NCBI RefSeq assembly: GCF_017745675.1 | Contig: NZ_JAFLJM010000007.1 | Location: 124,001 to 188,000 of the forward strand | From: Alkalihalobacillus sp. BA299 | GTDB taxonomy: Bacteria; Bacillota; Bacilli; Bacillales; Bacillaceae_F | Reading direction: 5' to 3' | Length of the DNA: 64,000 bases | Part shown: positions 20,375 through 28,681 of the stretch, piece by piece | How the letters are laid out: every line of letters begins with the position of its first letter | How positions within the stretch are numbered: position 1 is the stretch's first letter | Notes under the pieces: model-generated | The model's database searches: none | What the model saw: the letters and a program-made list of their open reading frames with translations, nothing else | What the model was told of the DNA's origin: nothing | Translations under genes and position numbers: made by a program

Positions 20375-21619
20375 TTACTTAATTTGTCCTGTGCCGCGTA
20401 CGACATATTTCGTTGATGTTAATGCAGGGAGTCCCATTGGACCTCGAGCATGAAGTTTTTGCGTACTAATACCAATTTCAGCGCCAAAACCAAATTCAAA
20501 GCCATCTGTGAAACGAGTAGATGCATTATGATAGACAGCAGCTGCATCAACGTAGTTTAGGAATTTGCTGACGTTTTCTGCGTCATCTGAAACAATCGCT
20601 TCTGAATGTTTCGTACCGTAGTTTTGAATATGTTGAATAGCTTCATCTACACTTTCTACCACTTTAAGTGCTACTGTTAAATCAAGGTATTCGGTTCCCC
20701 AGTCTTCTTCGGTTGCTGTCATTAAACTGTTATCGATTTGGCAAGCTGTTTCATTTGCACGGATTTCCACTTGTTTTTCTTTTAGTTGTGCAAGTAAGTC
20801 TTGTAAGTGGTTTTTTGCCCAATCCTTGTGTACAAGAATGGTTTCGGCTGCATTACATACAGATGGACGTTGCGTTTTCGCATTAACCGCAATGGAAATG
20901 GCCATTTCTTTATTGGCATCTTCGTCAATATAAACATGACAGTTTCCAACACCTGTTTCAAGAACTGGAACCGAAGCATTTTTAACAACTGATTGTATAA
21001 GATTAGCTCCCCCACGTGGAATAAGTACATCTAGGTATTCATTGAGTTTGAACATTTTTGAAGCTGTCTCGCGACTTGTGTCTTCTAACAGTTGAACGGT
21101 CTCGATTGGTAATGGACTTTTTTCAAGTGCACGGTGAATGACTTGAACGATCGCCTTATTTGAATGAATTGCTGTTGAGCTTCCACGTAAAATGACAGCA
21201 TTTCCAGCTTTTAAACATAAACCAGATGCATCTACAGTGACGTTGGGTCTCGCTTCATAAATCATCCCAATTACACCAAGTGGAACTCGGATTTTTTTGA
21301 TTTGAAGTCCATTTGGGCGATCCCATGCTTCTAGAACTTCACCAATAGGATCATCTAATTCGACCACTTGCTTTAGACCATCAGCCATGTCTTTGATGCG
21401 GTCGCTCGTTAGCTTTAAACGGTCAATGAGTGATTCTGTCAGACCAGTTTCTCTCCCTGAAGCAATATCTTTTTCGTTTTCTGTTAAAATGAATTGTGTT
21501 TCTTCGATAAGATGTTCTGCTATTAATAATAGAGCTTCATTTTTTTGTTCTGTTGATAACACAGCGAGCTCTGCTGTGATTTCTTTTGCTTTTTTCGCTT
21601 TTTGAATAAGCTCACTCAT
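20375..21619 (-). CDS. proA: Gamma-glutamyl phosphate reductase
   Basis: ProA reduces gamma-glutamyl phosphate to the semialdehyde. The 414-residue protein shows [19 protein letters not shown] near residue 105, RGGANLIQ and the catalytic cysteine region [12 protein letters not shown] near residue 245. The ATG at 21619 overlaps the proB stop (ATGA), so translation is coupled; the frame is open 10 codons further upstream inside proB. Confidence 0.96.
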   Translation of the reverse strand: MSELIQKAKKAKEITAELAVLSTEQKNEALLLIAEHLIEETQFILTENEKDIASGRETGLTESLIDRLKLTSDRIKDMADGLKQVVELDDPIGEVLEAWDRPNGLQIKKIRVPLGVIGMIYEARPNVTVDASGLCLKAGNAVILRGSSTAIHSNKAIVQVIHRALEKSPLPIETVQLLEDTSRETASKMFKLNEYLDVLIPRGGANLIQSVVKNASVPVLETGVGNCHVYIDEDANKEMAISIAVNAKTQRPSVCNAAETILVHKDWAKNHLQDLLAQLKEKQVEIRANETACQIDNSLMTATEEDWGTEYLDLTVALKVVESVDEAIQHIQNYGTKHSEAIVSDDAENVSKFLNYVDAAAVYHNASTRFTDGFEFGFGAEIGISTQKLHARGPMGLPALTSTKYVVRGTGQIK

Positions 21620-22737
21620 TTGATCATCTTCTCCTTTATCGTTACCCATAAATTTCTGTGAATGACTTCAGAACGTTCTTTATTTGTCTGTTTTTTTGCT
21701 TCTTCACTTGATAACCCTTTAATTCGTTCAAGTTCACTAGATGAATAGTTGACTTGGCCTTTTCCAATTAATTCGCCTTTTATGTTGTTTACTTCAATTA
21801 CATCACCAGTTGTGAAATGTCCTTCAACGGCTGTAATGCCAGCAGGCAGGAGACTTTTTCCTTTATGGATGATGGCTTTTTCAGCACCAGCATCAATCGT
21901 AATTTTTCCTGCGATTTCTGAATGAATACTTATCCATTGCTTCTTACTTTTCATTGTGTGATGATCAGTGTAGCCAACGTACGTACCATCACCTTTACCA
22001 GCAATAATGTCGACTAGTTTTTCTGGACCAGTACCGGTCCCAATAAAGACTTTAACACCGACAGATAGAGCTGTTTTTGCGGCTTCGATTTTTGAGCGCA
22101 TTCCACCTGTACCGACTTTTGAGCCGGCACCACCTGCAGCAGCAATTAAATCTTCTGTTATTTCTGGTAAAAATGAGAATTTCTTCGCATTTGGATTTAT
22201 TTTTGGATTGTCATCGTATAAGCCATTAATATCAGTAAGAATGATTAATGTGTTGGCATGGACAAGTCCACTAACTAACGCCGAAAGCATGTCATTATCT
22301 CCGAAAGTAAGTTCTTCGAGCGAAATGGAGTCATTTTCATTAATAATTGGGATGACATCTCGTTTAATCAGTTCGCTTAAAGTAGAATATGCATTATTGT
22401 ATTGTTCTTGATTTGAAAAATTATGTCTCGTTAGTAGTAATTGTGCTGTGACTATTTGATGCTTTCGAAATTCTTCGGTGTATGCTTGCATGAGTAGACT
22501 TTGCCCAACAGCCGCTGCTGCTTGCTTACCAGCAATCGTGACGGGTCGTGTTGGATAGCCAAGGTGGGTAAATCCAGCCGCAACCGCGCCAGAAGAAATG
22601 AGGATCACATCATGTCCTTGTTGTTTCAATTTTGCTATGGCAGCTGTATGTTCATAAATTTTTTCAATGGATAGCCCACCGTTTGCATTCGTTAATGAAC
22701 TGCTCCCAATTTTTACGACAATTCGCTGTCTCGTCAT
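21616..22737 (-). CDS. proB: Glutamate 5-kinase
   Basis: ProB phosphorylates glutamate at the start of proline synthesis. The N-terminal kinase domain has [20 protein letters not shown] and NENDSIS with [11 protein letters not shown]; a PUA-like RNA-binding domain fills the last 80 residues. The start at 22737 was chosen because AGAGGG lies 6 bases upstream and it gives 373 residues; the frame is open much further upstream, but that part only translates the repeat element. Confidence 0.96.
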   Translation of the reverse strand: MTRQRIVVKIGSSSLTNANGGLSIEKIYEHTAAIAKLKQQGHDVILISSGAVAAGFTHLGYPTRPVTIAGKQAAAAVGQSLLMQAYTEEFRKHQIVTAQLLLTRHNFSNQEQYNNAYSTLSELIKRDVIPIINENDSISLEELTFGDNDMLSALVSGLVHANTLIILTDINGLYDDNPKINPNAKKFSFLPEITEDLIAAAGGAGSKVGTGGMRSKIEAAKTALSVGVKVFIGTGTGPEKLVDIIAGKGDGTYVGYTDHHTMKSKKQWISIHSEIAGKITIDAGAEKAIIHKGKSLLPAGITAVEGHFTTGDVIEVNNIKGELIGKGQVNYSSSELERIKGLSSEEAKKQTNKERSEVIHRNLWVTIKEKMIK

Positions 22738-22787
22738 CGTCATCCCTCTTTTTATTTGTAGAGTAAGTCGAAAGTGATAAAATAAAT

Positions 22788-22911
22788 AGAAAAGCGTAAG
22801 GCGCCAGTTTATCGGCGACAAGCGCTGGAGGTGCCAGCAAATAGTGTCCTGATTTTTGGACACGTTTGATGGACCGAAGCGACCTCGAGCCGATGGCGCC
22901 AGCAGCTAGAC
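22788..22911. repeat. Structured Bacillus-type repeat, copy 1
   Basis: A 124-bp unit starting AGAAAAGCGTAAGGCGCC and ending in CAGCAGCTAGAC. It has inner palindromes (GTGTCC with GGACAC; GGCGCCAG with CTGGCGCC in the same unit), so the RNA would fold tightly. The AGAAAAGCG...GCTAGACA ends resemble short non-coding repeats scattered through many Bacillaceae genomes. Confidence 0.85.
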
Positions 22912-23034
22912 AGAAAAGCGTAAGGCGCCAGTTTATCGGCGACAAGCGCTGGAGGGCCAGCAAATAGTGTCCTGATTTTTGGACACGTTTGATGGACCGA
23001 AGCGACCTCGAGCCGATGGCGCCAGCAGCTAGAC
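22912..23034. repeat. Structured Bacillus-type repeat, copy 2
   Basis: Direct tandem copy of the preceding unit, one base shorter (GGAGGGCC instead of GGAGGTGCC). Together the two fill the space between the T-box terminator and the proB ribosome site, so they are transcribed as part of the proBAC leader. Confidence 0.85.
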
Positions 23035-23035
23035 A

Positions 23036-23079
23036 AAAATAAAAAAACTCTTCGGTCCTATAAAAAGGACGGAAGAGTT
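23036..23079 (-). terminator. T-box-controlled terminator in the proBAC leader
   Basis: On the minus strand ACTCTTCCGTCC pairs with GGACCGAAGAGT around an eight-base loop, followed by seven T's. Confidence 0.92.
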
Positions 23080-23262
23080 GTCGAATCCGCGGTACCACCT
23101 TTGTTGGCCAGCTATAAGCAAGCCCTCTTGGAACCGTTAACGCCGGCGACGGTCAGGTTTACCTGACAGCTCAAGGGTAGGTTCAACAGGTTCAGTGGTG
23201 GCAGACCTTTCAGCCGATGGGTACTGCTCTCTTTGCACATGTCACTGTTTACTATTCCTATC
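23080..23262 (-). promoter_or_regulatory. T-box riboswitch leader of proBAC
   Basis: On the minus strand the canonical T-box AAGGTGGTACCGCGG occurs at 23101-23087, just ahead of the terminator, with Stem I sequence upstream including an AGAGAG k-turn element and two GAACCT copies. CCT is a proline codon and would fit the specifier, in line with the operon. Uncharged tRNA-Pro should therefore raise proBAC. A TATAAT at 23275-23270 is a good -10 for the leader. Confidence 0.93.
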
Positions 23263-23384
23263 AACGCTCATTATACTTTGGAGACTATTATAATTGGATC
23301 TCGCCTTTCCGTCAAGCCATGGTTGAGTGTTTTTTCAAAGTTGTGAATAAGTATACAAAAAAATAAAGGTAAAGGAGGAGTATT

Positions 23385-24182
23385 ATGGATACAAAGCTCT
23401 TACTAGGGAAAAAAATTGTAATCACAGGCGCCTCTAGTGGCTTAGGTAAAGAATTAGCCATCCTTGTTGCAAAAATGGGAGCAGTCCCAATTTTGTTAGC
23501 AAGATCTCATGATAAATTAGAAGCGATTACCGATCAAATTAGTCAAGATCATTCAGTTCAAGTGTATTATTATCCATTAGATGTCACTTCATTCGAAAGT
23601 GTGCAAACGGTGATTAAACAAGTCGTTTCTAATCACGAAAAGATTGATGTTTTTATTAATAACGCTGGAGTCGGTTATTTTGATTCATTTCAGGAGGCTG
23701 ATTTTGAGCAAATTGAAGCGATGTTTCAGGTTAATGTTTTAGGATTGATGGCTTGTACGAAAGCCATTCTTCCATATTTTTTAGAACAAAACGAAGGACA
23801 TATTATTAACATTGGATCACAAGCTGGTAAAATTGCGACGCCAAAATCAAGTGTCTACTCGGCAACGAAGCATGCTGTGCGAGGGTTTACAAATGCACTT
23901 CGAATGGAACTGGATAATACGAATATTCATGTAAGCATAATCAATCCGGGGCCTATTCGAACACCTTTTCTGGACCAAGCGGATAAAAGTGGTACATATA
24001 AAAGGAATGTTGAAAAGTTAATGTTATCTCCAGAAGATGTAGCAAACCACATCGTACAGCTTATCGTTAAACCAAAGCGAGAGTTAAATTTACCATGGTG
24101 GATGAATGTAGGTTCAACATTATATCAATTGTTCCCTCGTCTTGTTGAAAAGATCGGTGGCAAAAAGTTTTATCAGAAATAG
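23385..24182 (+). CDS. yqjQ: Short-chain dehydrogenase, YqjQ-like
   Basis: A 265-residue SDR with the classical set: cofactor loop ITGASSGLGKELA, NNAGVGYF, active-site serine in NIGSQAGK and YSATKHA. The C-terminal extension with WWMNVGSTLYQLFPRLVEK resembles B. subtilis YqjQ. Substrate unknown. AAAGGAGGAG precedes the ATG. Its end overlaps the convergent yqzH-like gene by 10 bases. Confidence 0.9.
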   Translation: MDTKLLLGKKIVITGASSGLGKELAILVAKMGAVPILLARSHDKLEAITDQISQDHSVQVYYYPLDVTSFESVQTVIKQVVSNHEKIDVFINNAGVGYFDSFQEADFEQIEAMFQVNVLGLMACTKAILPYFLEQNEGHIINIGSQAGKIATPKSSVYSATKHAVRGFTNALRMELDNTNIHVSIINPGPIRTPFLDQADKSGTYKRNVEKLMLSPEDVANHIVQLIVKPKRELNLPWWMNVGSTLYQLFPRLVEKIGGKKFYQK

Positions 24183-24379
24183 TTAACGGTTAAGTATTCG
24201 TAAATGACATCATGGAGAATATGATGGATGTCTTCATCAGGGTTTTTAAGCCTTTGCTCATGAAAGTTTTTTATAAGTGTGTCGATTTGCTTCTCAGTTA
24301 ATAGAAGGTCCGGATCATGCACGTAGCTAACTGTAATTTTTTCAATTTTCTTTTTTAGAAATTGACGATCAATCATCAT
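24173..24379 (-). CDS. yqzH: YqzH-like small protein
   Basis: A 68-residue, charged, helical protein (MMIDRQFLKKKIEKI, DEDIHHILHDVIYEYL). The size and neighbourhood (yqjQ on one side, yqjW/yqjX on the other) match B. subtilis YqzH. No catalytic motif can be seen. AAGGAG lies 6 bases ahead of the ATG at 24379. Confidence 0.75.
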   Translation of the reverse strand: MMIDRQFLKKKIEKITVSYVHDPDLLLTEKQIDTLIKNFHEQRLKNPDEDIHHILHDVIYEYLTVNYF

Positions 24380-24486
24380 GAATGCTCCTTAGTAAAATAA
24401 AAATTTCATCTATTTAGTAGAGTGAACTAAGCTATACAATAGTGTCAATCGGATGATAATGTATTTTTAAAATTAATCATGAAAAA

Positions 24487-24511
24487 GGTAGAAACTTCGA
24501 TAGTTTCTACC
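24487..24511 (-). terminator. Terminator of the YqeG-like phosphatase gene
   Basis: GGTAGAAACT pairs with AGTTTCTACC, followed on the minus strand by TTTTTC. The gene's stop codon is inside the stem. Confidence 0.85.
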
Positions 24512-24989
24512 AACTTCTGCGAATCAGCCTCTCAAATACTCGCTTTAATCTAATATTCCACGGTTCGTGTTCTTCGCCAATTGGATGAACAAGAACAGTC
24601 TTCATTTTTAGCCGCTTTCCACACCAAACATCAGTAAAAAGTTGATCACCAAGGAATATGCTTGTCTCCCGCTCTAAGCCCTTTTCTTCCATGAATTGTT
24701 CAATCTTTTTAATTCCAGGCTTTCCGCTCCAACCTAACCCTTGAATTCCAAGGGGGGTTGTAAAACGATCGACGCGTCCTTGACTATTGTTGGAAACAAT
24801 GACGAGGTCTATTCCGTTTTCTTTTAATGAGTTCACCCATTGTGTAACGTCGTCTCCTCCAGGCTGGTGGTGGATGGCGAGTGTACTATCTAAATCAGAG
24901 AAGATCGTTTTAACATTGTTCGATTTTAGCCATTCTGATGTAATCTCTGTAAAATGTTTTAATTCAAAATCAGGTTGAAAGTATTTCAT
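24507..24989 (-). CDS. YqeG-like HAD IIIA phosphatase
   Basis: A 160-residue HAD-superfamily protein. Motif I is FSDLDSTL (about residues 31-38), where the usual first Asp is present; motif II is VIVSNNSQGRV; the lysine and the last acidic motif are in GKPG and FLGDQLFTDV. YqeG-type enzymes are linked to phosphatidylglycerophosphate or nucleotide dephosphorylation in relatives, but this copy is not in the yqeG-yqeH operon context, so its substrate is open. Confidence 0.8.
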   Translation of the reverse strand: MKYFQPDFELKHFTEITSEWLKSNNVKTIFSDLDSTLAIHHQPGGDDVTQWVNSLKENGIDLVIVSNNSQGRVDRFTTPLGIQGLGWSGKPGIKKIEQFMEEKGLERETSIFLGDQLFTDVWCGKRLKMKTVLVHPIGEEHEPWNIRLKRVFERLIRRSW

Positions 24990-25109
24990 TTTGCTACATT
25001 TCTCCTATGTAATTCGTCTTTTTATTAATTTTCTCTTTATTTGTATTGAAATGCAACTTTAAAGTTTAGTAAAGAACACACTAGTTTAGCTATAGCTTTA
25101 ACGGAAATA

Positions 25110-25133
25110 GAGCACTGAATCGATTCAGCGCTC
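25110..25133 (-). terminator. Hairpin after the small 48-residue gene
   Basis: GAGCACTGAA and TTCAGCGCTC form an imperfect palindrome just past the stop of the 25148-25294 gene; only a few T's follow. Confidence 0.5.
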
Positions 25134-25147
25134 TACCTTTTCTTAGG

Positions 25148-25294
25148 TTATCCTGTGATGATTGAATGTTTCCCGCCAGGTTGATCATCTTCTTCGTCGT
25201 CATAGGCAATTAAGACGACATTTAATTCTTGTTCCAAGTTTTTTAATTTTTGTAGTTGTTGTTCGTTTAAGCTGGCTACATGATAATGTTCCAC
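25148..25294 (-). CDS. Small acidic protein of unknown function (48 residues)
   Basis: I do not recognise this protein. It starts at a GTG after GAGGTG and has a helical front part rich in Q, L and K (EQQLQKLKNLEQEL), a short hydrophobic strand (NVVLIAY) and an acidic DDEEDDQPGG tail. The reading frame has a ribosome site and is closed by a hairpin, which supports it as a real gene. Confidence 0.65.
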   Translation of the reverse strand: MEHYHVASLNEQQLQKLKNLEQELNVVLIAYDDEEDDQPGGKHSIITG

Positions 25295-25364
25295 GTTTAA
25301 TTCACCTCAGATTTAGTATACCCAGACCACTTTAAATTATTTTAAGAATGTCAAACTTTTCTAA

Positions 25365-25420
25365 TTGAAAAACGAACGTATATTCGTTTATAATCAGAAT
25401 ATAATACGAACATAAGTTCT
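25365..25420 (+). promoter_or_regulatory. SOS promoter with two LexA boxes
   Basis: TTGAAA (25365-25370), an 18-base spacer and TATAAT (25389-25394) form a sigma-A promoter. CGAAC-GTAT-ATTCG (25373-25386) fills the spacer and CGAAC-ATAA-GTTCT (25407-25420) sits at the start of transcription. Each has one mismatch to the Bacillus LexA consensus CGAAC-N4-GTTCG, so strong SOS control is expected. Confidence 0.88.
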
Positions 25421-25436
25421 TTTTAGGGGGGATATT

Positions 25437-26702
25437 TTGGATCCGCAACAATTGTATGAAACGATGGAAAAACGTAGCATTCTCTGTGTTGATATGAAAA
25501 GTTTTTATGCGAGTTGCTCAGCACTAGCACTCGGACTTGATCCACTGGAATGTTATTTAGCTGTCGTTGCTGACACGAACAGGTCTGGAAGTGTTGTGTT
25601 GGCGGCCACTCCAAAATTTAAAAAAGATTTTCGGATTAAAACCGGGAGTCGTTTATTTGAAGTTCCAAAGGACCCTCGGATTCACCTTGTTAATGCACGA
25701 ATGGCTATGTATTTAGATACTTCCGTAGAATTGACAAAGTTTTTCACTCGTTACGTCCCATTTGAAGCGATTCATGTATATAGTGTCGATGAAAGTTTCC
25801 TGCAAGTAGATGGAACTGAGCGTCTCTGGGGAAATGCTTCCCAATTAGCGGCGCGAATTCGTGAAGATATGCTAAGGGATTTTGGCTTAACGTGTGCAAT
25901 AGGTATTGGACCGAATATGCTTATGTCTAAGCTATGTCTTGATATTACGGCGAAAAAGACTGGAGTAGCCCAGTGGGATCTTAAAGAGTTGCAGAAAGAG
26001 CTGTGGCCCTTACCATTACGAGAGATGTGGGGAATTGGCTCACGATTAGAAAAGCGCTTAAATCGTCTCGGGATCCGAACGGTAGGGCAACTTGCTCAAT
26101 ATGACGTTTCGAGATTAGAGAAAGCGTTTGGTGTTATGGGAAACCAAATGTATTACCATGCCTGGGGGATTGATTTATCAGAACTTGGTGCTCCAATTAT
26201 ACAAGGGCAGATTAGTTTTGCAAAAGGACAAATACTATTGCGTGATTATAAAGAACGGGAAGACATTGAGTGTGTCATTTTAGAAATGTGTGAAGAAGTA
26301 ACAAGGCGTGCTCGAAATGCGAATAAAGCAGGCCGAACTGTGAGTTTAGGACTCGGCTATAGTAAGGAAGGAAATGGGGGCGGCTTTTATCGTTCCATGA
26401 GTTTGGATGAACCGACAAATTTAACGATGGATATTTATGAAGCATGTCTTCATCTAATGAAGAAGCACTATCGAGGAGAAACGGTAAGGCAAATTACGAT
26501 TGCGTTATCAAATGTATGTGACGATGCTCACGTTCAACTCAGTTTATTAGACCCTGAGAAACCTCGTAAAAAGGAGTTAGGTTATGCAATGGATGCGATC
26601 CGAAACAAATATGGATCTGATGCGTTATTACGAGCTGTTTCTTATACGAAAGCGGGGACGGCAAAACACCGTTGTACGCTTCTCGGTGGTCACAAAGCGT
26701 AG
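25437..26702 (+). CDS. yqjW: Y-family DNA polymerase, YqjW/UvrX-like
   Basis: Error-prone translesion polymerase. The 421-residue protein has the N-terminal catalytic motif VDMKSFYAS, the second catalytic motif YSVDESFL (near residue 115), the helix-hairpin-helix MWGIGSRLEKRLNRLGI and a little-finger domain with QISFAKGQILLRDY. I use the TTG at 25437 after AGGGGGG; an internal ATG at 25461 is the alternative. Two LexA boxes upstream and a YolD-family gene directly downstream repeat the yqjW-yqjX arrangement of B. subtilis. Confidence 0.93.
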   Translation: MDPQQLYETMEKRSILCVDMKSFYASCSALALGLDPLECYLAVVADTNRSGSVVLAATPKFKKDFRIKTGSRLFEVPKDPRIHLVNARMAMYLDTSVELTKFFTRYVPFEAIHVYSVDESFLQVDGTERLWGNASQLAARIREDMLRDFGLTCAIGIGPNMLMSKLCLDITAKKTGVAQWDLKELQKELWPLPLREMWGIGSRLEKRLNRLGIRTVGQLAQYDVSRLEKAFGVMGNQMYYHAWGIDLSELGAPIIQGQISFAKGQILLRDYKEREDIECVILEMCEEVTRRARNANKAGRTVSLGLGYSKEGNGGGFYRSMSLDEPTNLTMDIYEACLHLMKKHYRGETVRQITIALSNVCDDAHVQLSLLDPEKPRKKELGYAMDAIRNKYGSDALLRAVSYTKAGTAKHRCTLLGGHKA

Positions 26703-26716
26703 AAAGGATGATGAAA

Positions 26717-27049
26717 ATGCTTAAGGATCGTGGAAATATCAAGTGGACAGCGATGATGCTTCCAGAACATGTAAGCTTACTTCGTGAATTGAAAAAAGAA
26801 CTTACGTATCAAAAGAAGCCGGAATTAGATGAACAACAACTGCTAGAAATGAATGAACAGATTTGTGAAGGGATGGAAAGAAATGAGTCACTCATTTTTA
26901 CTTATTATGAAAATTATGATTATCATTGTATGGTCGGCACCGTTCATCATTTTAATGAAATGGAAAGAAAGCTACACATCATTGACCAATTTGGAGAAAG
27001 ATTATATTTGAAGGTAGAGAACATTATTGATGTAAAAACGTACAGCTAA
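26717..27049 (+). CDS. yqjX: YolD-like protein, YqjX-like
   Basis: A 110-residue protein of the YolD-like family, which is regularly paired with SOS-regulated Y-family polymerases in Bacilli and probably helps or controls them. The family pattern DRGNIKWTAMMLPEHV sits at the N-terminus. I chose the ATG at 26717 (AAAGGA 8 bases ahead); ATGs at 26708 and 26711 are close alternatives. It lies 14 bases after yqjW and should share its SOS promoter. Confidence 0.88.
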   Translation: MLKDRGNIKWTAMMLPEHVSLLRELKKELTYQKKPELDEQQLLEMNEQICEGMERNESLIFTYYENYDYHCMVGTVHHFNEMERKLHIIDQFGERLYLKVENIIDVKTYS

Positions 27050-27231
27050 AAAACAGCCATTTTATGTATAAATTTAGCTTTGATTTCCTACAATAGTTTT
27101 TAGCTCGTTATTGATACGAAACTTTCAAAATTTTGTAAAGCAAATGTCACAAATGTTTTCATAAAATGGAGTGACAAGGTGTATAGTTAGTAAGGAGTTT
27201 TAAAAATTTTAGAATAGGAAGTGAAGAGAAC

Positions 27232-27516
27232 GTGCGCGTTCATGATTTAGTCGAAACCAAAGAATTTTTTATCGGGGAAACAAAGCCAAACTTTCATGTG
27301 ATCTATGAAAAATTTGAAAACAATGATGCTGTCTATGTAGGTGGGATCATTCAAACAAAGAAGCTAGGGATAGAGGAAATTATTCAAATTTTTCGTGGTG
27401 AGGAAGATACCCTATGTAATGTGGAACGATATTGTATTGGTAAAGAATACCCGAATATTGAAGCGGTTTTGGCAAAAGTAAAGAATAATCATAAAGAAAT
27501 TTTTATTCAAGCATAA
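27232..27516 (+). CDS. Uncharacterised 94-residue protein
   Basis: Not recognised. It starts at a GTG after GGAAG. The sequence is mixed alpha/beta, without membrane segments or signal peptide; TKKLGIEEIIQIFRGEE and CNVERYCIGKEYPNIEAVL contain two cysteines but no clear metal motif. It stands alone between yqjX and the tyrosine phosphatase and is followed by its own terminator. Codon use looks like the neighbours. Confidence 0.7.
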   Translation: MRVHDLVETKEFFIGETKPNFHVIYEKFENNDAVYVGGIIQTKKLGIEEIIQIFRGEEDTLCNVERYCIGKEYPNIEAVLAKVKNNHKEIFIQA

Positions 27517-27587
27517 ATAAAGTGAAACTTCACTCAAGACGAAGGGCTTTATCCCTGTCTTTTAGTGTTAGTTAAACAGGATAAAGT

Positions 27588-27625
27588 ATAGAGGCTGACC
27601 GATTTGAGAGTCAGTCTCTTTTATT
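27588..27625 (+). terminator. Terminator after the 94-residue protein
   Basis: AGAGGCTGAC pairs with GTCAGTCTCT, followed by TTTTATTTT. Confidence 0.8.
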
Positions 27626-27727
27626 TTAACTAAAATGAGAGGTGAGCATATTGAACATGTCGTTGCTTCTTATTATGAATTACGCTACCATTTAAGTATG
27701 TGAAGTGATTTAGAAAGGAAGAGAGTC

Positions 27728-28207
27728 ATGGTTAAAGTATTATTCGTATGTTTAGGCAACATCTGCCGGTCGCCGATGGCAGAAGCTGTGTTTCGGAAAA
27801 AAGTAGAAGATAAGAACCTAGAGGATACATTTGGGATTGATTCAGCTGGTACTGGAGATTGGCATATTGGAAAGCCTCCGCATCAGGGGACGAGAGACAT
27901 CTTAGATCAGAACCAGATTGACTATAGCGGAATGAAGGCGCGTAAGGTAAAAGCGTCTGATCTACAAGATTTTCATTATATTATTGCGATGGATGCTGAA
28001 AACTTAGGAAATTTAAATGCTATGGCACAGTTTGAGAAAACCGGAGAAGTTGCTAGGCTTCTTGACTTCCTTCCAGAAAGTGATGTTGTCGACGTACCAG
28101 ATCCTTATTTTACAGGAAACTTTGAAGAAGTATATGATTTAGTGAATAGAAGTTGCGAGAACTTGCTTTCCTACATATGTGACCGAGAAAATATCAAAAA
28201 GAGCTGA
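27728..28207 (+). CDS. Low-molecular-weight protein tyrosine phosphatase
   Basis: A 159-residue enzyme of the LMW-PTP class. The P-loop is LFVCLGNICRSPMAEAVF (nucleophile Cys about residue 8, CX5R complete) and the general-acid loop is VPDPYFTGN near residue 122. Length and motifs match B. subtilis YfkJ/YwlE-type enzymes; targets (protein tyrosine or arginine phosphate) cannot be told apart with certainty. GGAAGAG precedes the ATG. Confidence 0.93.
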   Translation: MVKVLFVCLGNICRSPMAEAVFRKKVEDKNLEDTFGIDSAGTGDWHIGKPPHQGTRDILDQNQIDYSGMKARKVKASDLQDFHYIIAMDAENLGNLNAMAQFEKTGEVARLLDFLPESDVVDVPDPYFTGNFEEVYDLVNRSCENLLSYICDRENIKKS

Positions 28208-28229
28208 TGAAATATGTCAGCTCTTTTTA
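28195..28229. terminator. Terminator after the tyrosine phosphatase gene
   Basis: AAAAAGAGCTGA pairs with TCAGCTCTTTTT around about ten bases. A and T runs on both sides allow it to work for the convergent sspH gene too. Confidence 0.88.
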
Positions 28230-28293
28230 ATTGGACAAATACTCTAGATTAATTAGGAGCACTTAAACCTCAAATCTAAAATAAGTAGTATTA

Positions 28294-28473
28294 TTATTGT
28301 TCCATTAGTTGTTGGACAGGAACGGTCATTTCGTTTTCTGGTTGGCTTTTGTCATATACACGAGCTGTTTCGTTATCATGGTCTACATGTTGGATCATGA
28401 CAGGTGTACCATTGAAAAGCACTTGAACATCTTTCATGGACTCGACGATTTCCTGAGCACGTTGAGCATTCAC
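28294..28473 (-). CDS. sspH: Small acid-soluble spore protein SspH
   Basis: H-type SASP, 59 residues: MNAQRAQEIVES at the start, then VLFNGTPVMIQHVD and NETARVYDKSQPE, ending VPVQQLMEQ. This matches the B. subtilis SspH layout along its whole length. It starts at a GTG with AAGGAG 12 bases ahead. SspH-type proteins are made in the forespore under sigma-G and are packed in the spore core. Confidence 0.92.
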   Translation of the reverse strand: MNAQRAQEIVESMKDVQVLFNGTPVMIQHVDHDNETARVYDKSQPENEMTVPVQQLMEQ

Positions 28474-28681
28474 TTCTACATCACTCCTTAAATTATTCTT
28501 TCATTAAAAGGAAACTAAATCTTCGTAATTTACGTTTTCATTATGAGGATAAATCCCATATTTTATGCATGCAAGGCCATTACTGAAGTCACATTCTATG
28601 ATCACCATGAATACGATGGGATATGGGCATGGTGCCCAGTTTAATATAATTATTCCCGAAAGCGAAAGAGGGTTGATATAG

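Noticed and set aside
22664-23098. Minus-strand open frames across the proB leader, with an internally repeated protein sequence
   Set aside because: The frames only translate the two non-coding repeat units and part of the T-box leader; they have no ribosome site and extend into proB only by chance.
28309-28491. Plus-strand frame opposite sspH
   Set aside because: It is the antisense of the SspH gene, which has a clear family match, a ribosome site and the right length.
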